Assembly (NCBI GenBank): GCA_017619335.1
Contig: JAFZSP010000051.1
Coordinates: 1-43,450 of the forward strand
Origin: Bacteroidaceae bacterium
GTDB taxonomy: Bacteria; Bacteroidota; Bacteroidia; Bacteroidales; Bacteroidaceae
DNA: 43,450 nt
Reading direction: 5' to 3'
Both the position numbers and the translations under genes were made by a program. The notes beneath the pieces are model-generated. The model was not told where the DNA came from. It did no database searches and saw only the letters and a program-made list of their open reading frames with translations. Below are positions 1-7,302 of the stretch, in pieces; position 1 is the stretch's first letter, and every line of letters begins with the position of its first letter.

Positions 1-123
1 CCTAAAGGCACGCGTTTTTCTCCGCCATTCCGTACCAGCCAATGAATTGGCTGGCTACCTTTATTACGCCCCTCTGGGGCTTGCCTTTCCGCTGGGTTTA
101 CCCTTATCATGCCCCTACGGGGC
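1..123. repeat. Truncated copy of the nested-palindrome mosaic repeat
   Basis: The window opens inside the right arm of a hairpin (CCTAAAGGCACGCG) that is complete at about 20523-20581 and nearly complete at 43130-43182. It is followed by the palindrome CCAGCCAAT-GA-ATTGGCTGG (35-54) and two small hairpins, GCCCCTCTGGGGC (68-80) and GCCCCTACGGGGC (111-123). The same modules occur in the same order to the right of the long hairpin at 20.5 kb. Bases 124-338 hold no gene or repeat that I can recognise. Confidence 0.8.
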
Positions 124-338
124 TTTGAATTACAGTGTGTTGGCATACTTGCGAAACTTGAGTTATTATCGTTATTCTTGCGTGATTTCTTCACGATTCT
201 GTGGTGAATTCCTGTAAATTCGCGTCAAAGATAGTTCTTTTTTCGCAATTCACAGCCGTTTGTGAAGAAAAACGACACATCACCACCCTCTTTTTGCAAC
301 TTTAACGCCAGAAACGCCTATTTCATATAGAAAAGAAG

Positions 339-346
339 TACCTTTG
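339..346 (+). promoter_or_regulatory. Bacteroidetes -7 promoter box upstream of the clostripain-family gene
   Basis: TACCTTTG fits the Bacteroidetes -7 consensus TAnnTTTG and lies 52 bases before the chosen ATG at 399. No convincing -33 TTTG element is visible at the expected distance, so the assignment rests on the -7 box and its position. Confidence 0.55.
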
Positions 347-398
347 CCGCCGAAATCGTTACACATATATATATAATAAGGTGTCACACCCATTCAGC

Positions 399-1781
399 AT
401 GAAAAAGAAGATAATGACAGCCCTCCTGTGCTGTTATGCCATCGCCCTGTTCACGGCCTGCGTCCATACAGACAATGCCTCATCGCCCGCATCGGACGGC
501 TTGGCAGACTACACCGTCATCTACTTTGTCTCCAACGGTTACGGCCAGGACCACGACTTTGATGACCAGATAGCCGATGTGCAGCCGCTGCTCACCGACA
601 GGAAGGTGAGGTTCTACTGCTTCAACAAGTACTGCCGTCTCGACGACGATTTCTCGGGACGTTATGGCGACCCAGGCATGGCGCTGGAGTTTGAGCTCAC
701 TGCGCAGACCTGCCTGGACAGCCTGCGTTACACCAGCGTCGTGGGCGATTCCACCCTGGTCATCTTTGACCCGGCCGTGCTCAGAGGCGTGCTGGATCGA
801 GCCTACGAGAAGGCACCGGCAAGGCAGTATGTGCTCGTGATTGAGGGTCACGGTCTAGGCTTTGCGCCCGACATCGATTATCCCAAGGACGGCCCCAAAT
901 GGGGCGAGTCACAGCCCTACAGTCAGACGGTTCACTATGCCCCCCGACCTGCCGATGCCCCCAAGATGAAAGGCTTGCTCCGCGACTACTTCCACGGGCG
1001 CAACGACATGAACATGTATGAACTGCGGGCAGCCATCGCGTCTTCGCAGCTGGGACACTTGCCGCTGCTGATGTTCAACGTTTGTCTCATGGCCGATTTA
1101 GAGTCCATCACAGAAATCAAGGACGTGGTGGACTACCTCATCGCCTCGCCCTTCTCTGTCAGCGAGAGCACCGGGCCTGTGACGGAGCTGGTGCGTGCCC
1201 TGCAGGAGCAGAAGGGCCTGGAGGCACAGGTAGATCAGATGTTCCGGCAGATGCGGCCGCGGTGGATCCGGGAGTATGTGGAGTCCGGCGGTTGGACGGG
1301 CAATTTTGCACTGTATGACCTCTCATGCATGGACGAGGTCATAGACCTGATGCGGCAGCTGGGAGAGCGGCTCTGCCAGCTGTACCCCACCCGGCAGGAA
1401 GCCATTGACCGCGCCACGGACCACGTCTATCAGTACCAGGCGTCGGAACCGCACTATGATTCGATGGACTACACCCGCCTGTTGGCACAGGAGACGGGCG
1501 ACAGCGTGCTGCAGGACATCTATGAGCGGATGCAGAGGGTCAATGACAGCCTGGTGGTGATGGAAACCGTCTATGCCGACAGTCTTCCCTCGCTGCCCCG
1601 TTTCAGCATGGCTGTCAGCCTCTTCGGCCGCGACCATTTCACCACCGCCCACACCCGGGGAGCCTGGAGCTTTGACGAGAGTTATGAGCGCTGCACCTTC
1701 CACCAGCTCACCCACTGGGGACGCTGGCTGCGCATCAACCAGCAAGAACCCACCAACAATCCCGCGGGACAACCATTGTAG
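399..1781 (+). CDS. Clostripain-family (peptidase C11) cysteine protease, lipoprotein
   Basis: A predicted secreted cysteine protease of the clostripain/C11 family, 460 residues from the ATG at 399. I prefer this start to an in-frame GTG at 381, because it puts Met-Lys-Lys-Lys directly before a hydrophobic signal and the lipobox LFTAC, so the mature protein is probably lipid-anchored. The expected catalytic dyad is visible: His151 in VIEGHGLGF and Cys229 in FNVCLMADLES. In this family Cys/His enzymes usually cleave after basic residues; the specificity here is not readable. The gene converges on the outer-membrane barrel gene with only three bases between the stop codons, leaving no room for a separate terminator. 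A TACCTTTG box lies upstream. The family call is firm, the physiological substrate unknown. Confidence 0.85.
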   Translation: MKKKIMTALLCCYAIALFTACVHTDNASSPASDGLADYTVIYFVSNGYGQDHDFDDQIADVQPLLTDRKVRFYCFNKYCRLDDDFSGRYGDPGMALEFELTAQTCLDSLRYTSVVGDSTLVIFDPAVLRGVLDRAYEKAPARQYVLVIEGHGLGFAPDIDYPKDGPKWGESQPYSQTVHYAPRPADAPKMKGLLRDYFHGRNDMNMYELRAAIASSQLGHLPLLMFNVCLMADLESITEIKDVVDYLIASPFSVSESTGPVTELVRALQEQKGLEAQVDQMFRQMRPRWIREYVESGGWTGNFALYDLSCMDEVIDLMRQLGERLCQLYPTRQEAIDRATDHVYQYQASEPHYDSMDYTRLLAQETGDSVLQDIYERMQRVNDSLVVMETVYADSLPSLPRFSMAVSLFGRDHFTTAHTRGAWSFDESYERCTFHQLTHWGRWLRINQQEPTNNPAGQPL

Positions 1782-1784
1782 AAA

Positions 1785-4556
1785 TCACTCCTTCTTTTTC
1801 GCATCCAAATGGTAGGTGAAGGTGAGGCTGGCGTAGTGATGACGGAAGTCCCGCCAGGAGGTGGTTTGCTGGTAGGCGGTCTGGCTGGACCACTTGGAGT
1901 CCTCCTGATTGAGGATGTCATCCAGCTCTAAGCAGAGGCGCGCCTTGTTCTTCATGATTTTCCAGGTGACGGCAGCGTCCCAGACAAACATACTGCGGTT
2001 CATGGATTGGATGGCATAACCTCGGAAGACCTGCTCGTAGAGGCGGGTATTGAAGACGAAGCGACCGCGGGTCACCTCGCTGTTCAGGCCGAAACGGTTG
2101 TCCCACTGGGTGGTGTTCTGGTCGGTGGACTCGGAGTAGCGCAGGCTGTTGGGACGCAGTTCTCCGAAGACGGACAGCTTGAGCCAAGTCCAGTCGAAGC
2201 TGAGGGTGAGGACTTCGGAGGTTGAGAACAGGGACTGACGGTTGAGGGAGGGAGAAGCCCCCTCCAAAAAACCTACCCACACGGTCGGTTTACCCCCAAG
2301 GGGGAGGGGTGATATTTCGCCAGTTCCAACGATCTGTGTCAGGAATCCGTAGCTCTGTTCGGCTGTGATATTCAGGACATTCTGCAATCGAACGATATCA
2401 CCGAAGCCCTGATCATAGTTCAGTCTGAAGTTCCAGGTCTGGCCGCCAGGCACGTTCTCCGGCCGGCTGGTGTAGATACCGGTGGAAGGCTGGTAGGTCA
2501 GGGCGTTGCGGGCCATTCTGTCGTTGTGGGTATAGGCCACGGTGGCGCTGAGCGAGAGTTGCTGCTTGGCCAGGATGGTATTGAAGTCCAGCGAGACGTT
2601 GTTGGAGTGGGTGTTCTTCAAGGCCGGGTTGCCCTCGGTGATGTAGAGCGGGTCGGTCTGGTCACGGTAGGCGAGCGTGCTGATGAGCGAGGGCTGTGTG
2701 GTGGAATAGTTGTATTTCAGTTCCAAGCCCATGGTCTTGTTCATCTTCCATGTGACGCGCATCTCTGGGTTCAGCAGCAGACTGCGACGTGTGGCGGCGG
2801 TGTCGAGGAGTCCGCGCTGGTAGTCCTGCCGCTCGTGCAACCATTTGACGTTGAGAGTAGGCATCATCTTCACAGTCGAGAGGTCGATGGTGGAGCGCAG
2901 ATTCAGGCTGTTGCTTGTAGCGTGGTTGTGGTCACGGTAGCTGTTGGCAGGGTCTGTGAGGCCGTTGGTCTCGAAGTCCTGCTGGTTCTGCTTGCGGGCA
3001 TATCCGATACTGTAGTCGGCATCCATGAGCCAGTGCTGCGTAATCCAGCGTTTGTAGAAGGCACCGGCACCGAAAGAGAAAGAGTTGCTGGGGGTGTGGG
3101 CATGCTGGGACATGGACTCGGAAGCCCCAGCGGGAAAACCGCTGGACACCAACGCTAAGGGATTGCTGCGCAGGTCTTCGACTTCACGGCTGGTCCAGGA
3201 TTCACTCTTGCCATCGGTATAGCGGAGATTGAAGTCGGCACCGAAGGCGTTGTCCTTGTCAATGAAGTGATACCAATGGGCATCTGCGCTGACGCTGGTT
3301 TCCTTGCCCTCGCCGTTGGAGCGTGTCAGTTGCTGGAGCACGTCATCTTGACGCATATCCCGACGGCCGTTGGTGCGGGTCTGCTTGTGATTCACATCGA
3401 TGTCACCATAGATTGTATTGAGCGAGTCGATGTCCCAAGCCAAATCTATATTGAAGTAGGGGTTGAGCTTATGGTTGCGGTTATAGTCTTCGGTATAAGT
3501 GCGTTTGGTGGCAGCATTCTCCATGAAGTTGAGCGTCTCGGTGTAGTTGGTCCGCCAGTCGTCTGTGTGTAACAGTCCGCCGCTCACGCTGTAGCTGCTG
3601 CGCATCTCCTGCGTGCCTTCTTTCTGTCGCCAGTTGTGCTGGTAGCCGGCCGAAGCACCTTGGCTCTGTCCGAAGCCGTTGCCCCAGTTGGCCCAGCCGC
3701 CGTGCATGGTGCGATGTCGCTCTATGTTCATGTTGTTGGCGTTGGCACTCACCATCATTGGGTCGGTCTTTGACAGGCGGTTCATGCGGAGGTCAGCGTT
3801 GAAGTGCTTGGGGGTCTGATAGGTTCCTTCCACGTCGCCATACCAGCGGTCCAGGAAGCCGGGCTTGATGGTCAGGTCCAGCACCATATCCTCGCCGCCA
3901 TCGTCCTTTCCTGTGCGCTCGCTGAACTTCGATGCCTTGTTGTAGGCCTTGATGTTCTCCACTGCTTCCACCGGCAGTTGTTTGATGATGTCATCGCCGC
4001 CGAAGAGGCTTTCGCCGTCCATGGTGATGCGGATGGGTTTGCCGTTCCATGTCATGCTGCCGTCCTCAGCCACCTCCACACCCGGCAGCTGGCGGATGAG
4101 CTCATCCAACCGCGTGCCCTCCTCCAAATGAAAAGCCTCGGGGTTAAAGACGATAGTGTCACCTTTCACCGTGAAGCGTCGTGCCCGCCCCTTTACTTCC
4201 AGCATCTTCATCAGCGTCTCGGAGGGCTTCAGGGCGATGTCGCCCACGTCAATGGTGTCCTTGGTGCTGTCTGAGAAGCCCAGCACCACTTTCTGTTTGG
4301 AGTAGTAGCCCAGCATGGAGACTGAGAGCGTGCCTCGTCCCTGCAATCTCATGTTGAAACAGCCCAGCGAGTCGGTGTTGCTGCGCATGATCCACGTGGC
4401 TGTATGCCCATTGTAGTCCATCTGCTGCATCAGCTCAAGAGAAGCTTCGGGCAGCGGCTCCCTGGTCTCGGCATCGATGACACGACCCTTCAGGATGTCG
4501 GCGTGGGCAGACAGCGAGAAGAAGACAAGCAGTACTGTGAGGATGGTTTGCTTCAT
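1785..4556 (-). CDS. Outer-membrane beta-barrel protein with N-terminal carboxypeptidase-regulatory-like domain
   Basis: A 923-residue predicted outer-membrane protein. Residues 1-19 form a signal peptide (ending SAHA). A carboxypeptidase-regulatory-like beta-sandwich follows (GRVIDAETREPLPEASLEL, about 24-115), then a plug-like segment (LDELIRQLPGVEVAEDGSM to the KASKF region, about 150-225) and a long barrel rich in alternating aromatic/polar strands with aromatic endings. This matches the Bacteroidetes outer-membrane beta-barrel family related to TonB-dependent receptors. I see no SusD partner, so a glycan-uptake role is not supported. Two palindromic inserts are encoded within the barrel: SSGFPAGAS near residue 471 and SPLPLGGKP...FLEGASPS near 750-768. 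The gene stands alone, with about 130 bases to the next minus-strand gene. Confidence 0.8.
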   Translation of the reverse strand: MKQTILTVLLVFFSLSAHADILKGRVIDAETREPLPEASLELMQQMDYNGHTATWIMRSNTDSLGCFNMRLQGRGTLSVSMLGYYSKQKVVLGFSDSTKDTIDVGDIALKPSETLMKMLEVKGRARRFTVKGDTIVFNPEAFHLEEGTRLDELIRQLPGVEVAEDGSMTWNGKPIRITMDGESLFGGDDIIKQLPVEAVENIKAYNKASKFSERTGKDDGGEDMVLDLTIKPGFLDRWYGDVEGTYQTPKHFNADLRMNRLSKTDPMMVSANANNMNIERHRTMHGGWANWGNGFGQSQGASAGYQHNWRQKEGTQEMRSSYSVSGGLLHTDDWRTNYTETLNFMENAATKRTYTEDYNRNHKLNPYFNIDLAWDIDSLNTIYGDIDVNHKQTRTNGRRDMRQDDVLQQLTRSNGEGKETSVSADAHWYHFIDKDNAFGADFNLRYTDGKSESWTSREVEDLRSNPLALVSSGFPAGASESMSQHAHTPSNSFSFGAGAFYKRWITQHWLMDADYSIGYARKQNQQDFETNGLTDPANSYRDHNHATSNSLNLRSTIDLSTVKMMPTLNVKWLHERQDYQRGLLDTAATRRSLLLNPEMRVTWKMNKTMGLELKYNYSTTQPSLISTLAYRDQTDPLYITEGNPALKNTHSNNVSLDFNTILAKQQLSLSATVAYTHNDRMARNALTYQPSTGIYTSRPENVPGGQTWNFRLNYDQGFGDIVRLQNVLNITAEQSYGFLTQIVGTGEISPLPLGGKPTVWVGFLEGASPSLNRQSLFSTSEVLTLSFDWTWLKLSVFGELRPNSLRYSESTDQNTTQWDNRFGLNSEVTRGRFVFNTRLYEQVFRGYAIQSMNRSMFVWDAAVTWKIMKNKARLCLELDDILNQEDSKWSSQTAYQQTTSWRDFRHHYASLTFTYHLDAKKKE
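2255..2309. repeat. C/G-rich palindromic element inside the outer-membrane barrel gene
   Basis: AAGCCCCCTCC at 2255-2265 faces GGGGGAGGGG at 2300-2309, leaving the reading frame open. On the coding strand it gives a Pro/Gly-rich segment (SPLPLGGKP...GFLEGASPS) between two barrel strands. The same type of element is present in three other genes of the window. Confidence 0.75.
3127..3145. repeat. Short hairpin inside the outer-membrane barrel gene
   Basis: CCAGCGG and CCGCTGG are separated by five bases. The segment encodes SSGFPAGAS within an otherwise polar loop. On its own a 7-bp stem is weak evidence; it is listed because other coding palindromes occur nearby. Confidence 0.4.
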
Positions 4557-4648
4557 AAAACATTTGATTCGTTACTTATATAACGCACAAATGACGTTTT
4601 TCTCAACCTTCAATAGTAGGTTTTATGAATATTTAACATTGGAGAATT

Positions 4649-4674
4649 CATTATTCCATGACCTTGGAATGATG
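4649..4674 (-). terminator. Possible terminator after the secreted unknown protein
   Basis: CATTATTCCA and TGGAATGATG form a 10-bp stem with one G-T pair and a six-base loop, placed about 15 bases downstream of the stop of the minus-strand gene ending at 4691. There is no strong U tract, so this is tentative. Confidence 0.35.
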
Positions 4675-4690
4675 TCAGCCTACACCACGG

Positions 4691-5869
4691 TCATCCAATC
4701 TTTTCGAGCTGTGCGAGAGCCATTTGGAGATAGCCCCGGAGGGTGTCGCCCTGACTTTTGCTCTTCATTAAGTTGATGTCGCGCTTGAGTTGCTCCAGTT
4801 CTGCCTTTGCATTGGAGTCGGTGAAGAAGCCATACTCGCGGGCTCGCTTGCAAAGTGTGTAGATGGAGATGGCGTTGAACTCGGTGTTCTGTCCTGCGAG
4901 GAACTGCTGCTTCAACTGCGAGAAGATGAGGAGAATGTTTTCGTTGCAGAGCAGGTCGTCTGAGTTGACGAGCTGGCCTTGGTGCAGACGGACGATGACA
5001 TCTGTCACAGGGTCATATTCGTGTTCGAGGGTATCGCTCCAGGCGACAATGCTGTCATCGGTCTGGAACTTCGGCTGTGAAACCTTTCTGATATGGCTAA
5101 GACTGATGCTTCGTTTCGCTTTTTCGAAACGCTCTTCACCTTCTTTCAGTTTCCGCTCGGCCTCGCGGATGAGGCTGTCAGCGGACTCCATTGAGTAGTC
5201 CTTGCCGAGCCACCACACCCGTGGGTTATTGGGTGCTTGGATGGGGCCGTTCTTTTTGGGGATGCGTGAACGACCAAGGTCTAAATAAGGCCACGAGGGT
5301 TGCGTGATGGTGGTGGTGGCAGGTGGAATCTTGGCGTAGGTGACGATATAGCGAACGTCTATCGTTTTTCCTTTCTCTCGCCACTCAACGGCATAGGCAT
5401 AGCGGTGGCTCTTCGTCACATCTGCTGTATCAATGGCATTCACGTTATAAAAATGGTTATAGTCCTTACCTATACTAATGTAGTTCTCTGGGTCTTCTCC
5501 AATCATCAGCCGCCGCATTTCACCCAAGATGTCGCCATTCGACGATTCGCTCATGCTGTTGAAAGAATAGCAGTTAAGGTCTTCACGGCCTTCCGTTTCC
5601 ATCGCACGAAGCATCTCATCCAGCAACTCACGCTGATACGAATCTTTCTTCTTGAGCGTGAAGTAATACATTTCGCATTTGGATGTCAGTGGGCGGTTTG
5701 GTTTGTTTAGGTCTCGCGTCTCGTTGATTGTCTTGTCGGTGCAAAACTCTTCGCCATATTCTGAGATGAGCATGGCCAATCGCTTCTCCAACTTCACACA
5801 TTGTGCCGTTGCGGTCATGGAGGCGAGTAGCAAGCTCGCCGTCAATAAGCTTTTCAATAATGTTTTCAT
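4691..5869 (-). CDS. Secreted protein of unknown function, third gene of the sigma-factor unit
   Basis: 392 residues, function not recognised. A clear type I signal peptide (MKTLLKSLLTASLLLASMTATAQ region, cleavage near residue 22) predicts export to the periplasm or outer surface. The middle (about 220-260) is Lys/Glu-rich and likely helical or coiled coil (the LIREAERKLKEGEERFEKAKR stretch), and the C-terminal 90 residues also look helical. No catalytic motif is evident. It follows the membrane protein gene after a 45-base gap on the same strand, so it is probably in one transcript with the ECF sigma factor. Proteins of this kind, with short helical repeats, are common next to sigma/anti-sigma pairs in Prevotella, but a regulatory role is only inferred from position. 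Confidence 0.65.
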   Translation of the reverse strand: MKTLLKSLLTASLLLASMTATAQCVKLEKRLAMLISEYGEEFCTDKTINETRDLNKPNRPLTSKCEMYYFTLKKKDSYQRELLDEMLRAMETEGREDLNCYSFNSMSESSNGDILGEMRRLMIGEDPENYISIGKDYNHFYNVNAIDTADVTKSHRYAYAVEWREKGKTIDVRYIVTYAKIPPATTTITQPSWPYLDLGRSRIPKKNGPIQAPNNPRVWWLGKDYSMESADSLIREAERKLKEGEERFEKAKRSISLSHIRKVSQPKFQTDDSIVAWSDTLEHEYDPVTDVIVRLHQGQLVNSDDLLCNENILLIFSQLKQQFLAGQNTEFNAISIYTLCKRAREYGFFTDSNAKAELEQLKRDINLMKSKSQGDTLRGYLQMALAQLEKIG

Positions 5870-5914
5870 AATTTTATAAGTGGTCTTTCGTGTGAATAGA
5901 ATATTGTTTAATGG

Positions 5915-6670
5915 TTAGAATGCAATGATTGGTTGTGGCGTTTCCGTTTCTTCTTCCAAATCCAAGCCGGCAAAGTAAGCCCGCAGTGCCTCCGCTTGTG
6001 CCTGTTGCTCGTAGGTCACTTGCAGCGCCACTTCTGCCAGGTAGATTTCTGCCAGAGCTTGCTTGTCGGGAGGAATCAGAGAGGGTTGCTGCTCTTTCTC
6101 TTTGGCAAGTGTCTCTTCTCCTTCCAGCATGGAGCAATCCCCTCCTAAACGCATCGTAACACCTGGTCCTAAGTCTGCCGAAGTCGGGACAATCGTCAGG
6201 CCTGCTATCTTTTCTCCCAGAGGTTCATAGACATCCATTTTTTCTTTCAAAGGCTCTTCAACCTCTTTTTGAGTATGTGAGCGCCCTATCTTTTTGGAGA
6301 CTATAGGATGCTCTTCCTTGATCTGTTGCGCCAATAAGGGCTGTTCCGTAGATTCCTCGGGAGTTACTGAGGTCCTCCCCCCATTGGGGGGAGCCAGAGA
6401 GGGGGCCTCAGGCCTCGGCCACAGGAGGAAGACCACCACCAGCATTACCGCCACTGCCGCCCACGGCCAGAGCGGAATGTGACGTGCTGGCCGTTTGGCA
6501 GCAGCCACTACCCCATCGAACTCCACTTCTGCAGCATCCAGTTCTGTGTCCGACGGCAACCGCAGACGGTCGCCGTGCAGAGGTGCCTGGCCGGCAAGAT
6601 ACCGCTCCAGCCATTCGTCACTGCTAACCCTACATTTTTCATTTTTCATTATTACCTTTTCATTCCTCAT
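5915..6670 (-). CDS. Single-pass membrane protein, candidate anti-sigma factor
   Basis: A 251-residue protein whose ATG overlaps the stop of the sigma gene (ATGA, 6667-6670), preceded by a strong AGGAGG ribosome-binding site that also lies inside the sigma gene. Longer upstream readings run through the sigma gene and are rejected. About 65 cytoplasmic residues precede one transmembrane helix (residues about 66-84, PLWPWAAVAVMLVVVFLLW), then a periplasmic tail. This topology and the translational coupling to an ECF sigma factor suggest an anti-sigma factor. I see no zinc-binding ZAS motif or FecR domain, so the call stays tentative. A palindromic element encodes residues about 85-103 (PRPEAPSLAPPNGGRTSVTP). 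The first 13 residues (MRNEKVIMKNEKC) come from a low-complexity AATGAAAAATG repeat. Confidence 0.65.
   Translation of the reverse strand: MRNEKVIMKNEKCRVSSDEWLERYLAGQAPLHGDRLRLPSDTELDAAEVEFDGVVAAAKRPARHIPLWPWAAVAVMLVVVFLLWPRPEAPSLAPPNGGRTSVTPEESTEQPLLAQQIKEEHPIVSKKIGRSHTQKEVEEPLKEKMDVYEPLGEKIAGLTIVPTSADLGPGVTMRLGGDCSMLEGEETLAKEKEQQPSLIPPDKQALAEIYLAEVALQVTYEQQAQAEALRAYFAGLDLEEETETPQPIIAF
6370..6393. repeat. C/G-rich palindromic element inside the candidate anti-sigma gene
   Basis: CTCCCCCC (6375-6382), loop ATT, GGGGGGAG (6386-6393), with further C/G-rich flanks to about 6412. It is in frame and codes for the Pro/Gly-rich stretch immediately after the transmembrane helix. Confidence 0.65.
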
Positions 6671-7158
6671 AACATACCTCCTTTCTTTAATGATTCCATA
6701 ATATGACGACGTGCCGCACTCAGCATTGCACTCACACTGCGTACGGCAACACCTGTGGCAGCAGCTATCTGTGCACTGCCCATCTGTGCTTCGGCATACA
6801 TTGTCCACAACCTGCGCTCTGCTGGCGGCAGGGCCGCAACGGCCTGTTCCAGCGCTTGTTGCAGTTCGGCATCTTGAACTGTATTCTCTGTTACAGCCGC
6901 CGTGACCTCCATCAGCATCACCGTCTGCTGTTGCTGCCGCCGACGAAAGGCATCGATGCAAGCGTGTTTCGTAAGCCGCACGGCCAACCGCTCTGCATCA
7001 GCCTCCTCTGCCAGCCCTTCCCAGACCGTCCACAAACGCATCAGCGCCTCCTGCACAGCATCCTCGGCTGCATCGCGATCTGCATCAAACTGCAACGCGA
7101 GGCTCAACAGCCGAGGGCGAAGGCCAGAGACGAAGGATGTGAACTTTTCTGCATTCAT
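6667..7158 (-). CDS. RNA polymerase ECF sigma factor
   Basis: 163 residues, the usual size for an extracytoplasmic-function sigma factor. Region 2 spans about residues 10-75 (DRDAAEDAVQEALMRLWTVW, then RLTKHACIDAFRRRQQQ, the -10-recognition and melting part). Region 4 spans about 100-155 (ALPPAERRLWTMYAEAQMG, then the helix-turn-helix IAAATGVAVRSVSAMLSAAR). It directs RNA polymerase to a specific promoter set, probably under control of the membrane protein encoded by the overlapping next gene. The gene is first in a three-gene minus-strand unit. No clear promoter box was found in the 144 bases upstream, where an ECF-type promoter could lie unrecognised. Confidence 0.88.
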   Translation of the reverse strand: MNAEKFTSFVSGLRPRLLSLALQFDADRDAAEDAVQEALMRLWTVWEGLAEEADAERLAVRLTKHACIDAFRRRQQQQTVMLMEVTAAVTENTVQDAELQQALEQAVAALPPAERRLWTMYAEAQMGSAQIAAATGVAVRSVSAMLSAARRHIMESLKKGGML

Positions 7159-7235
7159 ACATTCATATAACGCAGAAAACTCAAAATGTTAAGTACCCAT
7201 TAAGAATCTTTAACGCTTTTTTGTTCAGTATGGAA

Positions 7236-7261
7236 TTGGGGCACGCTGCAGCGTGCCCCAA
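7236..7261. terminator. 26-nt perfect palindrome downstream of the PL11 gene
   Basis: TTGGGGCACGCTG is followed at once by its exact reverse complement, 41 bases past the stop of the PL11 gene and 77 bases before the start of the sigma gene. It would form a very strong stem in either transcript direction. No U tract follows on the minus strand, so it may be a repeat element acting as a terminator rather than a classical terminator. Confidence 0.5.
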
Positions 7262-7302
7262 GAGGCTATAGAGCGGTGATCGCGTTGCGGTCTTTTCCCC
7301 TT

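Noticed and set aside
5915..6961. A longer start for the candidate anti-sigma protein
   Set aside because: The extra N-terminal part lies wholly inside the sigma-factor gene in another frame and is Cys/Ser/Arg-rich nonsense; the ATGA-coupled start at 6670 has a strong ribosome-binding site.
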